33,009 nucleotides of DNA, taken from NCBI GenBank assembly GCA_002400845.2, contig NVRK02000057.1, forward strand, positions 1 to 33,009. The letters are read 5' to 3'. Shown one piece after another: positions 23,260-31,872 of this stretch; position 1 is the first letter of the stretch, and each line of letters starts with the position of its first letter. Made by a program: the position numbers and the translations under genes. This DNA is from Hyphomicrobiales bacterium (GTDB lineage: Bacteria > Pseudomonadota > Alphaproteobacteria > Rhizobiales > Rhizobiaceae). Under the pieces are notes generated by a model, which had not been told where the DNA came from, made no database searches, and saw only the letters and a list, made by a program, of their open reading frames with translations.

Positions 23260-23946
23260 GTGAAGCGCTCTGAAGTAAATCAAATCATTGCTGAGGCAGA
23301 TGATTTTATGCGATCATTTGGGTTTGTTTTGCCGCCCTTTGCTTATTGGTCGCCAAGCGAGTTGATAAAAAGAAAAGCTGATATTGCTGGCATCATTGAT
23401 GCGCGACTTGGCTGGGACATTACAGATTATGGTAAAGGTAATTTTGATAAGTTAGGTTTGTTTTTATTCACGGTTCGAAATGGTTCACAGGACGATTTAA
23501 GCCGTGGTGGAGGCATGTGTTATGCAGAGAAAATTATGATCTCACGGCAAGATCAAATTTCTCCAATGCATCGCCATATTGTAAAGGCCGAGGATATTAT
23601 AAACCGTGGTGGCGCAACACTTGCCTTGAAATTATATAATAGTGATGGCGATGGCCAGATTGATAAAGTGAGCGATGTAACTGTTGCAACGGATGGCGTG
23701 CTTCGAACGCAGGGCGCTGGTGATATTCTTCGGTTAAACCCTGGTGAGAGTGTAACGTTAATGCCCGGTAATTGGCACTCATTTTGGGGCGAGGGTGGTG
23801 ATGTACTCATCGGTGAAGTCTCAACCGTAAATGATGATATTAATGATAATATTTTTGCTGAACCCATTGGTCGGTTTTCGACAATTGAAGAAGATGTTGA
23901 GCCATTACACCTATTGGTCTCAGATTATGAGGTATGGATTAAATGA
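23260..23946 (+). CDS. D-lyxose ketol-isomerase / mannose isomerase (cupin)
   Basis: This 228-aa cupin-type sugar isomerase has a metal site visible as H104, H106, E111 and H173 (MHRHIVKAED and PGNWHSFWG). The family interconverts D-lyxose with D-xylulose and D-mannose with D-fructose. The start is GTG, immediately after the frcR stop. Its last codons overlap the fructokinase start by 4 bp. In this locus the mannose-to-fructose reaction is the most useful one. Confidence 0.87.
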   Translation: MKRSEVNQIIAEADDFMRSFGFVLPPFAYWSPSELIKRKADIAGIIDARLGWDITDYGKGNFDKLGLFLFTVRNGSQDDLSRGGGMCYAEKIMISRQDQISPMHRHIVKAEDIINRGGATLALKLYNSDGDGQIDKVSDVTVATDGVLRTQGAGDILRLNPGESVTLMPGNWHSFWGEGGDVLIGEVSTVNDDINDNIFAEPIGRFSTIEEDVEPLHLLVSDYEVWIK

Positions 23947-24866
23947 TAATTTGTTGTGGTGAAGCGCTAATTGATATGTTGCCACGCGAATTATGCGATG
24001 GGCAAAATTCATTTTTGCCAGTGGCTGGTGGTGCGATATTTAACACTGCAATTGCGCTTGGTCGATTGGGTGAGCCGACAGGTTTTTTGGCTGGCGTATC
24101 GAGTGATATGTTTGGTGGTCAATTGCGAGAGGTTTTAGAAGCTTCAAAAGTTAGTACAGATTATTGTGTTAGTGTGGATAATCCAACAACGCTGGCTTTT
24201 GTTAAGCTTACCAATGGCAATGCTGAATATACATTTATGGATGAAAATTCTGCAACGCGCAGTTTAACGCCTGCAATGTTGCCAGACTTGCCGAGCGATA
24301 CTTTGGCACTTCACTTTGGGGCGATCAGTCTTATACCAGAGCCTTGCGGTTCTGCTTATGAAGCGTTGATGAAACGCGAAGCTGGAAAATGCGTTATCTC
24401 ATTAGACCCCAATATTAGAACAAGTTTTATCGCAGATGAAGCAGGGCATCGTGTGCGCATATTAAGAATGCTTGCAATGAGTGACATCGTAAAAGTATCT
24501 GATGAAGACTTAGTTTGGATTTATCCAGATATGGATTTAGATGTAGCGGTTAGAAAAATCGTTGAGCTTGGCGTTTCAATTGTTCTTCTAACCAAGGGCG
24601 CAGATGGCGTTACTGCGTTTACTAAAGACACTCAATTTGATGTAGCGTCTGAAAAAGTTGAAGTGGTTGATACCATTGGTGCAGGTGACACATTTAATGC
24701 GGGTTTATTGTCTGGTCTTAAAAAAATTGGGTGTTTGGATAAGAACGCGCTTAAAACAATAGATGAAGAAAAGCTAACAAGCGCTATAAAGCTTGCCAAT
24801 AAAGTTGCGGCGATAACTGTATCGCGCGCAGGCGCAAATCCGCCTTGGGCAAAAGAATTAAGTTAG
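23943..24866 (+). CDS. Fructokinase-like PfkB carbohydrate kinase
   Basis: This 307-aa PfkB kinase has CCGEALIDMLP at the start, AGGAIFNTAIALGRLG (28-43) in the sugar-binding region, and DTIGAGDTFNAG (243-254, base D249). The pattern matches fructokinases of the frc/scr type. It would convert fructose, imported directly or formed from mannose, to fructose 6-phosphate. It overlaps the isomerase by 4 bp and is convergent with cysG, with 12 bp between them. Confidence 0.87.
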   Translation: MIICCGEALIDMLPRELCDGQNSFLPVAGGAIFNTAIALGRLGEPTGFLAGVSSDMFGGQLREVLEASKVSTDYCVSVDNPTTLAFVKLTNGNAEYTFMDENSATRSLTPAMLPDLPSDTLALHFGAISLIPEPCGSAYEALMKREAGKCVISLDPNIRTSFIADEAGHRVRILRMLAMSDIVKVSDEDLVWIYPDMDLDVAVRKIVELGVSIVLLTKGADGVTAFTKDTQFDVASEKVEVVDTIGAGDTFNAGLLSGLKKIGCLDKNALKTIDEEKLTSAIKLANKVAAITVSRAGANPPWAKELS

Positions 24867-24878
24867 AATATCTAAAGA

Positions 24879-26285
24879 TTAGGCTTGTTTTGAAGTGCCT
24901 GAATTTTGCGCACTAAGCGCTGTTGCAAAGACAGAACCAACACCAATAAGCACTGGATTATTGTAGCCAATAATTTTAATGCCTTCTGGCAATGTTTGTA
25001 GTGTGCCATGCCAGTTTTTAGATTCTGGTCTAGAGATTGAAGAGCACACAACAACAGGTGTGTCAGCGTCCATGCCATTTTCAATCAGCGTATCGCTGAT
25101 ACGACTAGCAGTACGCCCACCCATGTAAAAAATTGTTGTTGTTGTTGGATCAGCAACGGCGCGCCAATCAATATCGGTTGGCAATTCGCCCTTTTTGCTG
25201 TGGCCAGTTACAAAGCGTACAGATTGCGCATGGTCGCGGTGCGTTAGTGAAACGCCTAATTGCGCAGCCATTGCAGAGGCGGCAGTAATGCCTGGAACGA
25301 TGGTAACAGGAATGCCCTCAGCGCCTAGGCGCTTAATTTCTTCGCCAGCTCTACCAAATACCATTGGGTCGCCAGATTTTAAACGCACAACGTTTTTGCC
25401 AGATTTAGCAAGTTTAACCATCATGTCGTTTATGTCTTCTTGCTTGCAGCTTTTGCGGCCTCCGCGTTTGCCAACCAACATACGCTTTGCTTCGCGGCGG
25501 GCGAGCTCTAAAACCTCATCAGATGCTAAATCATCGAATAGAATTACATCAGCGGCTTGCAAGGCGCGTACTGCTTTAAGCGTTAATAATTCTGCATCGC
25601 CAGGTCCTGCGCCAACAAGGGTTACTTTGCCGATGTTGCCAAGGCCTGTTGTCTTAATGCGTGTTGCATCTGCAATTAATTCTTGTTCGTCATTTTCTTG
25701 TGGTGCATGGCCAAAAGCTTTATCGACAAAACGTTCCCAAAAAATTCTGCGTTGCCCACCAATTTCTAACTTGTCGGAAATGTCGGCACGAACGTTTTGC
25801 GCCAATTGAGCCCAATTTTTAACTGAAGCTGGAAGCAATGTTTCGATACGTCGACGGATCGCTTGGCTTAAAATTGGTGCGGCACCATTTGTTGAAATAC
25901 TAACAATTGCTGGTGAACGGTTTACGATAGAACCAAATTGAAATTCGCAAAAATCTGGTTTGTCGATGATGTTAACTGGCACGCCTGCTTTTTGAGCGGC
26001 CTGATAAAACTCTTCAGCTTCTGGTAACTCAAGATCAGCAATTACGATTTTTGCATCGTCAAATGTTTTTGCAGACCAGTCTTCGATATGATGAACAAAA
26101 GAGGCTGGATTGCTCTCAATAACTTCGTCAAAAATTGGGTCAAGTTTGGTCGCAAAAATATGAACAATTGCGCCTGCTGCTGCTATAAGTTCACCCTTCC
26201 AAGCAGCGGCTTGCGTACCGCCAACAAGGGAAACTTTTTTACCTTTCAGTTTGAAAAACACTGGCAATACAGCCAATTCTTCCAT
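24879..26285 (-). CDS. cysG: Sirohaem synthase (uroporphyrinogen-III methyltransferase / precorrin-2 dehydrogenase / ferrochelatase)
   Basis: This 468-aa bifunctional protein has an N-terminal precorrin-2 dehydrogenase/ferrochelatase (SLVGGTQAAAWKGELIAAAG, 19-38). The C-terminal SAM-dependent methyltransferase starts near 220 (VTLVGAGPGDAELLTLKA, VVRLKSGDPMVFGRAGEE). It makes the sirohaem used by NirB. The start is uncertain: ATG 26285 has only a weak ribosome site. In-frame TTG 26333 or ATG 26399 would overlap nasA, whose stop is at 26320, and homologues often have 10-20 residues more before LPVFF. It is the last gene of the nitrate operon. Confidence 0.88.
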   Translation of the reverse strand: MEELAVLPVFFKLKGKKVSLVGGTQAAAWKGELIAAAGAIVHIFATKLDPIFDEVIESNPASFVHHIEDWSAKTFDDAKIVIADLELPEAEEFYQAAQKAGVPVNIIDKPDFCEFQFGSIVNRSPAIVSISTNGAAPILSQAIRRRIETLLPASVKNWAQLAQNVRADISDKLEIGGQRRIFWERFVDKAFGHAPQENDEQELIADATRIKTTGLGNIGKVTLVGAGPGDAELLTLKAVRALQAADVILFDDLASDEVLELARREAKRMLVGKRGGRKSCKQEDINDMMVKLAKSGKNVVRLKSGDPMVFGRAGEEIKRLGAEGIPVTIVPGITAASAMAAQLGVSLTHRDHAQSVRFVTGHSKKGELPTDIDWRAVADPTTTTIFYMGGRTASRISDTLIENGMDADTPVVVCSSISRPESKNWHGTLQTLPEGIKIIGYNNPVLIGVGSVFATALSAQNSGTSKQA

Positions 26286-26319
26286 TCTGTTTAAAGGGCG
26301 CTTTGCGCGTGTGTTTGTA

Positions 26320-29049
26320 TCACTCGGCTGCAATTGCTTGGTTCTCACTAATAATTTGACTAATTTCTGATTTGCATGAACCACAATTAGTTCCTGCATT
26401 CAAGCATTTGCCAATGGCTTGTACACTTATGTTACCAGCTTTAACAGCATCTGCAATCTCATTTGCACCAACGAAGAAGCACGAACAAACAATGGCGCCT
26501 TTGTCTGGCACGTCTTGGCTAGGGCGACCAGCAATGATGCGAAAGCGTTCTTGCGGATCTTCGTGGCGTGTTGAAAGTAAATCAACAGCCCAAGAACGTG
26601 AAACTTCTACAGGTGTTGGTGCAACAAAAATAGCTGCTTCCATTTGGTGTGCTTGCTCTTTGTTAAACCAAACAAAGCGCTCTATTCCGCTTGTTTCGTC
26701 TTCAAAAGATATATTTGCATCGTCCTTTTTAAGGCCCAAAATATTGGTAATTAGGTTGCTGGTATCTTGTTTTTTAGCAAATGCAAATTCTATGCGCCAA
26801 CCGCCAATACACTTTGCTTTGGCCCAATAAGGCGCATTAATCTCTTTTGGTAATTCTCGACAAATGGCAAAACCGTAGGTTTTAGCTTCAAATGGCCTAA
26901 TGATTACACCAGTATTTTTATAAGCTGGCTGACCAGAAAACGGGTCTAAAACTGGCGGCACTAATTTATCAACGCGCCCATTTGAAGCATATTGATCTGT
27001 CCAGTGAAGCGGTACAAAGACAGCGCCTTCTTGTACACGATCGGTAATAAGCGCACGTACACGGATAGCGCCAATTGCGCTTTCTACTTCAACAATGCCA
27101 GCTTCTTGGATCTTATATTTTTGGGCATCCTTTGGATGTATTTCACAAAAAGGTTCTGCCATATGAGCAGATAAACGAGGCGTTTTGGCGGTTCTGGTCA
27201 TTGTATGCCAATGGTCACGAACACGGCCTGTATTAAGCGCTAATGGAAATGAAAACTCTGTCACTTCACTTTGCTTGGCTTCGACAGCTATAAAACGTGC
27301 TTTTCTATCTGTCGTATAGAAATTTCCTTGCGCAAAAAAACGATGGTTGGAAATTATATTACCTTTTTGCGCCGTATCTTTAGTGAGTGGCCATAGGAAT
27401 GGCTTTAAAGTTTCATATTCATCATTGGCGATGTCTGCATAAGCGCCAATGTCAAAATCACGAGTGTCATTATTTTGATGTGCAGAAAGGGCCGCATATT
27501 CTTTGAAAATTTCAGAAACATTTGTGTAATTAAATGCGGTAGCAAAACCCATATGTTTTGCGACTTCGCACATTTGCCACCAATCAGATGTTGCTTCGCT
27601 GGGTGCTGATAAAAATGCTTTTTGGTGTGAAATTCTACGTTCAGAATTTGTTACTGTTCCATCTTTTTCGCCCCATGCAAGCGCTGGTAATTTAACATTT
27701 GCATAACGAATTGTGTCTGTGTGTTCGACAACATCAGAAACAACAACAAACGGACATTTTTCGAGGGCTGCTTCTACCGCGCTTGAATTTGGCAGGCTAT
27801 CAACTGGGTTGGTCGCCATTATCCAAATGGCTTTAATGTCACCACTAGCCACTTTATCAAACATCTCAACGGCTTTAGCGCCTTGCGATGTGGCAATGGT
27901 TGGTGCGTCCCAAAATGTTTGAACTAGGTTACGGTGATCTTCGTTTTCTAAATCCATATGGCAAGCAAGTGTGTTTGCTAGGCCACCAACTTCGCGACCA
28001 CCCATCGCATTTGGTTGACCCGTAATGGAAAATGGACCCATGCCAATTTTGCCAATTCGGCCCGTTGCTAAATGGCAATTGATTATTGCGCTTACTTTAT
28101 CTGTGCCGCTAACAGACTGGTTTACGCCTTGGCTATAAACCGTAACGGTTTTTTGCGTTTCAGCAAACATTGTGTAGAACTGATTGATCTCATCAGCGCT
28201 TAAGCCCGTTTGCTCAATAATGTTTTCTAACGATAAGTTGCTCGCCATGTTAAGGGCCACATCAAACCCATTTGTGTAATTATCAATATAATTTTGATCG
28301 AGATTTTTGTTGTTTTCAAGATGTGTCAACAGACCAGAAAATAATGCGCAGTCACCATCTGGTCTAATCGCCAAATGCAAATCTGCAAGATCGTTTGTCA
28401 TGGTGCGACGCGGATCAACCAGCACTACTTTTAGATTTGGGCGTTGTTCTTTTGCTGCTGCAATGCGTTGATAAATTACTGGGTGACACCAAGCTAGGTT
28501 CGAGCCAACCAAAACAATTAAGTCAGCATGTTCTAAGTCTTCGTAGGTGCCTGGAACAGTATCTGTACCAAAGGCTTTTTTATGACCAGCAACACTGGAG
28601 GCCATGCAGAGGCGCGAATTTGTATCAATGTTTGCAGAGCCGATAAAGCCCTTCATCAACTTATTTGCAACGTAATAATCTTCGCTTAAAATTTGACCCG
28701 ATACATAAAAAGCAACGCTATCTGGGCCATGCTTTTTTATAGTATCGTTAAATTTATCAGCGACAAGTTTTAGTGTCGTTTCCCAGTCTGAACGAGCACC
28801 ATTTATACTGGGATATAATAAGCGCCCATCAAGATCTACGGTTTCACCAAGAGCAGAGCCTTTAGAGCATAGACGTCCAAAATTGGAAGGGTGATCGGGA
28901 TCTCCCTTAATGTCTATGCTTATTTTGCCTTGTTCGTCTGCAACAGGTGTCGCGAGTACACCACAGCCAACGCCGCAGTAAGGACAAGTCGTTTTTGTCG
29001 TCTCGCCCACTGGATTTAGTGTTTTTGGAACAAGGCTTTGTTCTAACAT
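26320..29049 (-). CDS. nasA: Assimilatory nitrate reductase catalytic subunit
   Basis: This 909-aa molybdenum enzyme reduces nitrate to nitrite in the cytoplasm. An N-terminal [4Fe-4S] site is formed by C22, C25, C29 and C61. It is followed by the molybdopterin guanine dinucleotide domains (FYVSGQILSEDYYVANKLMKG, SRLCMASSVAGHKKAFG) and the MopB C-terminal domain. A C-terminal BFD-like [2Fe-2S] domain (C855, C857, C889, C892) probably receives electrons. No separate NasB-type reductase gene follows. The ATG directly abuts the nirD stop. Confidence 0.95.
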   Translation of the reverse strand: MLEQSLVPKTLNPVGETTKTTCPYCGVGCGVLATPVADEQGKISIDIKGDPDHPSNFGRLCSKGSALGETVDLDGRLLYPSINGARSDWETTLKLVADKFNDTIKKHGPDSVAFYVSGQILSEDYYVANKLMKGFIGSANIDTNSRLCMASSVAGHKKAFGTDTVPGTYEDLEHADLIVLVGSNLAWCHPVIYQRIAAAKEQRPNLKVVLVDPRRTMTNDLADLHLAIRPDGDCALFSGLLTHLENNKNLDQNYIDNYTNGFDVALNMASNLSLENIIEQTGLSADEINQFYTMFAETQKTVTVYSQGVNQSVSGTDKVSAIINCHLATGRIGKIGMGPFSITGQPNAMGGREVGGLANTLACHMDLENEDHRNLVQTFWDAPTIATSQGAKAVEMFDKVASGDIKAIWIMATNPVDSLPNSSAVEAALEKCPFVVVSDVVEHTDTIRYANVKLPALAWGEKDGTVTNSERRISHQKAFLSAPSEATSDWWQMCEVAKHMGFATAFNYTNVSEIFKEYAALSAHQNNDTRDFDIGAYADIANDEYETLKPFLWPLTKDTAQKGNIISNHRFFAQGNFYTTDRKARFIAVEAKQSEVTEFSFPLALNTGRVRDHWHTMTRTAKTPRLSAHMAEPFCEIHPKDAQKYKIQEAGIVEVESAIGAIRVRALITDRVQEGAVFVPLHWTDQYASNGRVDKLVPPVLDPFSGQPAYKNTGVIIRPFEAKTYGFAICRELPKEINAPYWAKAKCIGGWRIEFAFAKKQDTSNLITNILGLKKDDANISFEDETSGIERFVWFNKEQAHQMEAAIFVAPTPVEVSRSWAVDLLSTRHEDPQERFRIIAGRPSQDVPDKGAIVCSCFFVGANEIADAVKAGNISVQAIGKCLNAGTNCGSCKSEISQIISENQAIAAE

Positions 29050-29424
29050 TTAGTCTTCGCTCACTTCTGCAAGTGTGTAGGATAGATTTAGCAAAATTGT
29101 TTCGCCATCTAGTTTTGTCGGAAAGCTTTTGGTCGCGCCTTTATCTGCACCTTGTGCCAATCCGCTTTCAAGCGAAATGACCCAATTGTGCAATGGGCAA
29201 GTGACGCATCCATCGTGCACAATGCCTTGGCTAAGGGGGCCAGAGCTGTGAGGACATTTGTCTTCAAGCGCAAAAATCTGATCGTCTTGAGTGCGAAAAA
29301 TGGCAATTTTCATATCGCCATTATTTATGCACCGCGCACCCCGTGATGGGATATCAGAAATTTTACCAACCTTGAACCATTTATCCGCATCACATGAGAC
29401 GGTTGTTGTTGTGTTTATGTTCAT
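29050..29424 (-). CDS. nirD: Nitrite reductase small subunit (Rieske-type)
   Basis: This 124-aa protein has a Rieske-like [2Fe-2S] fold with CPHSSGPLSQG and CPLHNW, so it keeps the cluster ligands (C-x-H and C-x2-H). It forms the small subunit of NADH-dependent assimilatory nitrite reductase with NirB. It overlaps nirB by 4 bp (ATGA) and abuts nasA, so all three are translationally coupled. Confidence 0.93.
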   Translation of the reverse strand: MNINTTTTVSCDADKWFKVGKISDIPSRGARCINNGDMKIAIFRTQDDQIFALEDKCPHSSGPLSQGIVHDGCVTCPLHNWVISLESGLAQGADKGATKSFPTKLDGETILLNLSYTLAEVSED

Positions 29425-31868
29425 TCTGCTGGCTCCAATTCTAATGTGGCTAGCGGGTTAAATTCGTGTTTGTCTTTACCAGATACGCGTTCTGACCAAG
29501 GATCAATTTGTGCGTATTTTTGACTTTCAACAAAATTTTCAAAGTAGGTTTTACGCTTTTGTGGATTGTCCATAATTTGCGCACGCACTTCATCGTAGCC
29601 AATGCGTTTTGCCCATTTGTAAATACGCTCAAGGTAGAAACCCTGCTCGCGATACATTTGTGCAAGCGCTACAACATATTCCAGTGCGTCTTCTTCTGTT
29701 GGGACGATACCCAGCACTTCTGTGCCTTTAATGTCCAATCCAGCAGCGCCAGCAAAGTGTATTTCAAAACCAGAATCTACACAGATGATGCCAATGTCTT
29801 TACAAGTTGCTTCTGAGCAATTGCGTGGGCAACCAGAAACAGCGAGTTTAAGTTTAGCTGGCGTCCACGACCCCCACATAAACTTTTCAAGTTTTATGCC
29901 AAGGCCTGTAGAATCCTGCGTACCAAAACGACACCAATCGGTTCCCACGCATGTTTTTACTGTACGCAGGCCTTTGGCATAAGCTTGACCCGATACAAAA
30001 CCAGCTTCGCCTAAATCTGCCCATATAGCAGGTAGGTCTTCTTTTTTAATGCCAAACATATCGATACGCTGACCACCGGTACATTTTACAAGTGGTATTT
30101 CATACTTGTCACAAGCATCCGCAATGGCGCGTAATTCCTTAGCGTTTGTCACCCCGCCCCACATGCGTGGCACAACAGAGTAGGTGCCATCTTTTTGAAT
30201 GTTGGCGTGTACACGTTCGTTGATGTAGCGTGACTGATAATCATCTGCGTATTCTGAAGGCCAATCAGCCACTAAATAGTAGTTAAGAGCAGGACGACAT
30301 TTTGCGCATCCGCAAGATGTTTTCCATTCCAATTCCTGCATAACCTCAGGAATTGTTTTAAGTTCTTTAGCAACAATAAGTCTGCGAACATCACCATGAC
30401 CTAAATCAGTACACTTACACATAGACTGAACTGCATCGGGGTCAAAACTATCGCCCAATGTTACAGCCATCAATTGCTCAACTAGGCCAGTACAAGTACC
30501 GCAAGAGTTTGATGCTTTCGTGTGGGCACGAACTTCGTCAATCGTTGTAAGATTAAGCTCGTTAATTTTATTTACAATTGTAGATTTGCAAACGCCGTTA
30601 CAACCACAGATTTCCGCATCATCCGGCAAGGCTGCAACGGCCGCCGTGGGGTCCAGCGCAGCACCCCCTTGATAGGCTTGACCAAAAATAAGAGTGTCCC
30701 TCATTTCAGAAACGTTGGTTCCCTTTTTGAGCATGTCAAAGAACCAAGGACCATCAGAAGTTTCACCATAAAGCACAGCGCCGATGATTTTATCGTCTTT
30801 AAGAACCAAGCGTTTATAAACGCCTGCTGTTGCATCACGAAGAACGATTTCTTGGCGGTCTTCTGCTTCTGCAAAATCACCTGCAGAATAAAGATCAATG
30901 CCTGTAACTTTTAGTTTCGTTGCCGTAACAGATCCTGTATATTCACTAGAACCTTCAAGCAAGTTTTCAGCAATTGTAGATGCCATTTCGTAAAGTGGCG
31001 CAACAAGGCCATACACTTGTTCACGGTGTTCAACACATTCGCCGAGCGCGTAAATGTTAGGATCAGATGTGAGCATGTCATCGCTAACCAAGATGCCACG
31101 ATTGGTATCAAGGCCTGCATCTTTAGCAAGGTCTGCGCTTGGTCTAATGCCAACAGCCATGACAACGATTGTTGCATCAATCTTTGTGCTATCAGCAAGT
31201 AAAACGCCAGCAACTTTTCCGTCTTCGCCTAATATTTCTTTTGTATTTGCTTCACAAAGAACTTGGATATCGCGGTCAACAAATGCTTTTTCAAGAAGGT
31301 AACCAGCTGCTTGGTCAAGCTGGCGTTCCATCAAAGTAGGCATTAGGTGAATAACGGTTACTTCCATGCCTTGTTCGCGCAGACCAGCTGCAGCCTCAAG
31401 ACCCAATAGACCGCCTCCAATAACAACGGCTCTGCCGCCTTTCTTGGAATAGTCGATCATTTTGTCTACATCGTCTAAGTCACGGTAGGTTAAAACACCT
31501 TCAAGGTCTTTGCCCGGTAGTGGAATAATGAACGGGTTTGAGCCTGTTGCAATAACCAGTTTGTCATAATCAGCAACAACGCCGCGTTCTGATGTAACGG
31601 TTTTTGCTTCGCGATCAATTTTGCTAATACGAGCCGCTTTGTGCAACGTAATGTTTTTCTCATCATACCAAGCATCGTCATGTGTGATGATGTCTTCATA
31701 GGTTTTTTCACCAGACAAAACAGGTGAAAGCATGAGGCGGTTATAATTCACCCGAGGTTCAGCGTTGAAGATTGTTACGTCATAAGCATCTGGTGCTTTG
31801 TCGTATAAGTCTTCAAGCATGCGGCCAGGAGCCATACCATTTCCGATTACTACTAATTTCTTTTTCAT
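29421..31868 (-). CDS. nirB: NAD(P)H-nitrite reductase large subunit
   Basis: This 815-aa cytoplasmic enzyme reduces nitrite to ammonium with six electrons. Domains in order are: FAD/NAD-binding (VIGNGMAPGRM at 7-17, VVIGGGLLGLEAAAG at 148-162); two BFD-like [2Fe-2S] domains (C421, C423, C456, C459 and C484, C486, C521, C524); a sulfite/nitrite reductase ferredoxin-like domain (about 550-620); and the sirohaem/[4Fe-4S] site C640, C646, C680, C684. GGAG lies 7 nt before the ATG, in the end of the upstream ABC gene. Confidence 0.95.
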   Translation of the reverse strand: MKKKLVVIGNGMAPGRMLEDLYDKAPDAYDVTIFNAEPRVNYNRLMLSPVLSGEKTYEDIITHDDAWYDEKNITLHKAARISKIDREAKTVTSERGVVADYDKLVIATGSNPFIIPLPGKDLEGVLTYRDLDDVDKMIDYSKKGGRAVVIGGGLLGLEAAAGLREQGMEVTVIHLMPTLMERQLDQAAGYLLEKAFVDRDIQVLCEANTKEILGEDGKVAGVLLADSTKIDATIVVMAVGIRPSADLAKDAGLDTNRGILVSDDMLTSDPNIYALGECVEHREQVYGLVAPLYEMASTIAENLLEGSSEYTGSVTATKLKVTGIDLYSAGDFAEAEDRQEIVLRDATAGVYKRLVLKDDKIIGAVLYGETSDGPWFFDMLKKGTNVSEMRDTLIFGQAYQGGAALDPTAAVAALPDDAEICGCNGVCKSTIVNKINELNLTTIDEVRAHTKASNSCGTCTGLVEQLMAVTLGDSFDPDAVQSMCKCTDLGHGDVRRLIVAKELKTIPEVMQELEWKTSCGCAKCRPALNYYLVADWPSEYADDYQSRYINERVHANIQKDGTYSVVPRMWGGVTNAKELRAIADACDKYEIPLVKCTGGQRIDMFGIKKEDLPAIWADLGEAGFVSGQAYAKGLRTVKTCVGTDWCRFGTQDSTGLGIKLEKFMWGSWTPAKLKLAVSGCPRNCSEATCKDIGIICVDSGFEIHFAGAAGLDIKGTEVLGIVPTEEDALEYVVALAQMYREQGFYLERIYKWAKRIGYDEVRAQIMDNPQKRKTYFENFVESQKYAQIDPWSERVSGKDKHEFNPLATLELEPAE

Positions 31869-31872
31869 AATT

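Noticed and set aside
25195..25809. Long plus-strand open frame (204 codons) opposite cysG
   Set aside because: It is an antisense artefact of the cysG codon pattern: low-complexity Ser/Arg/Pro-rich translation with no motif, while cysG on the other strand is fully recognisable.
26372..26830. 152-codon plus-strand frame opposite the nasA 3' end
   Set aside because: It is antisense to conserved NasA coding sequence, including the BFD domain, and its own translation has no family features.
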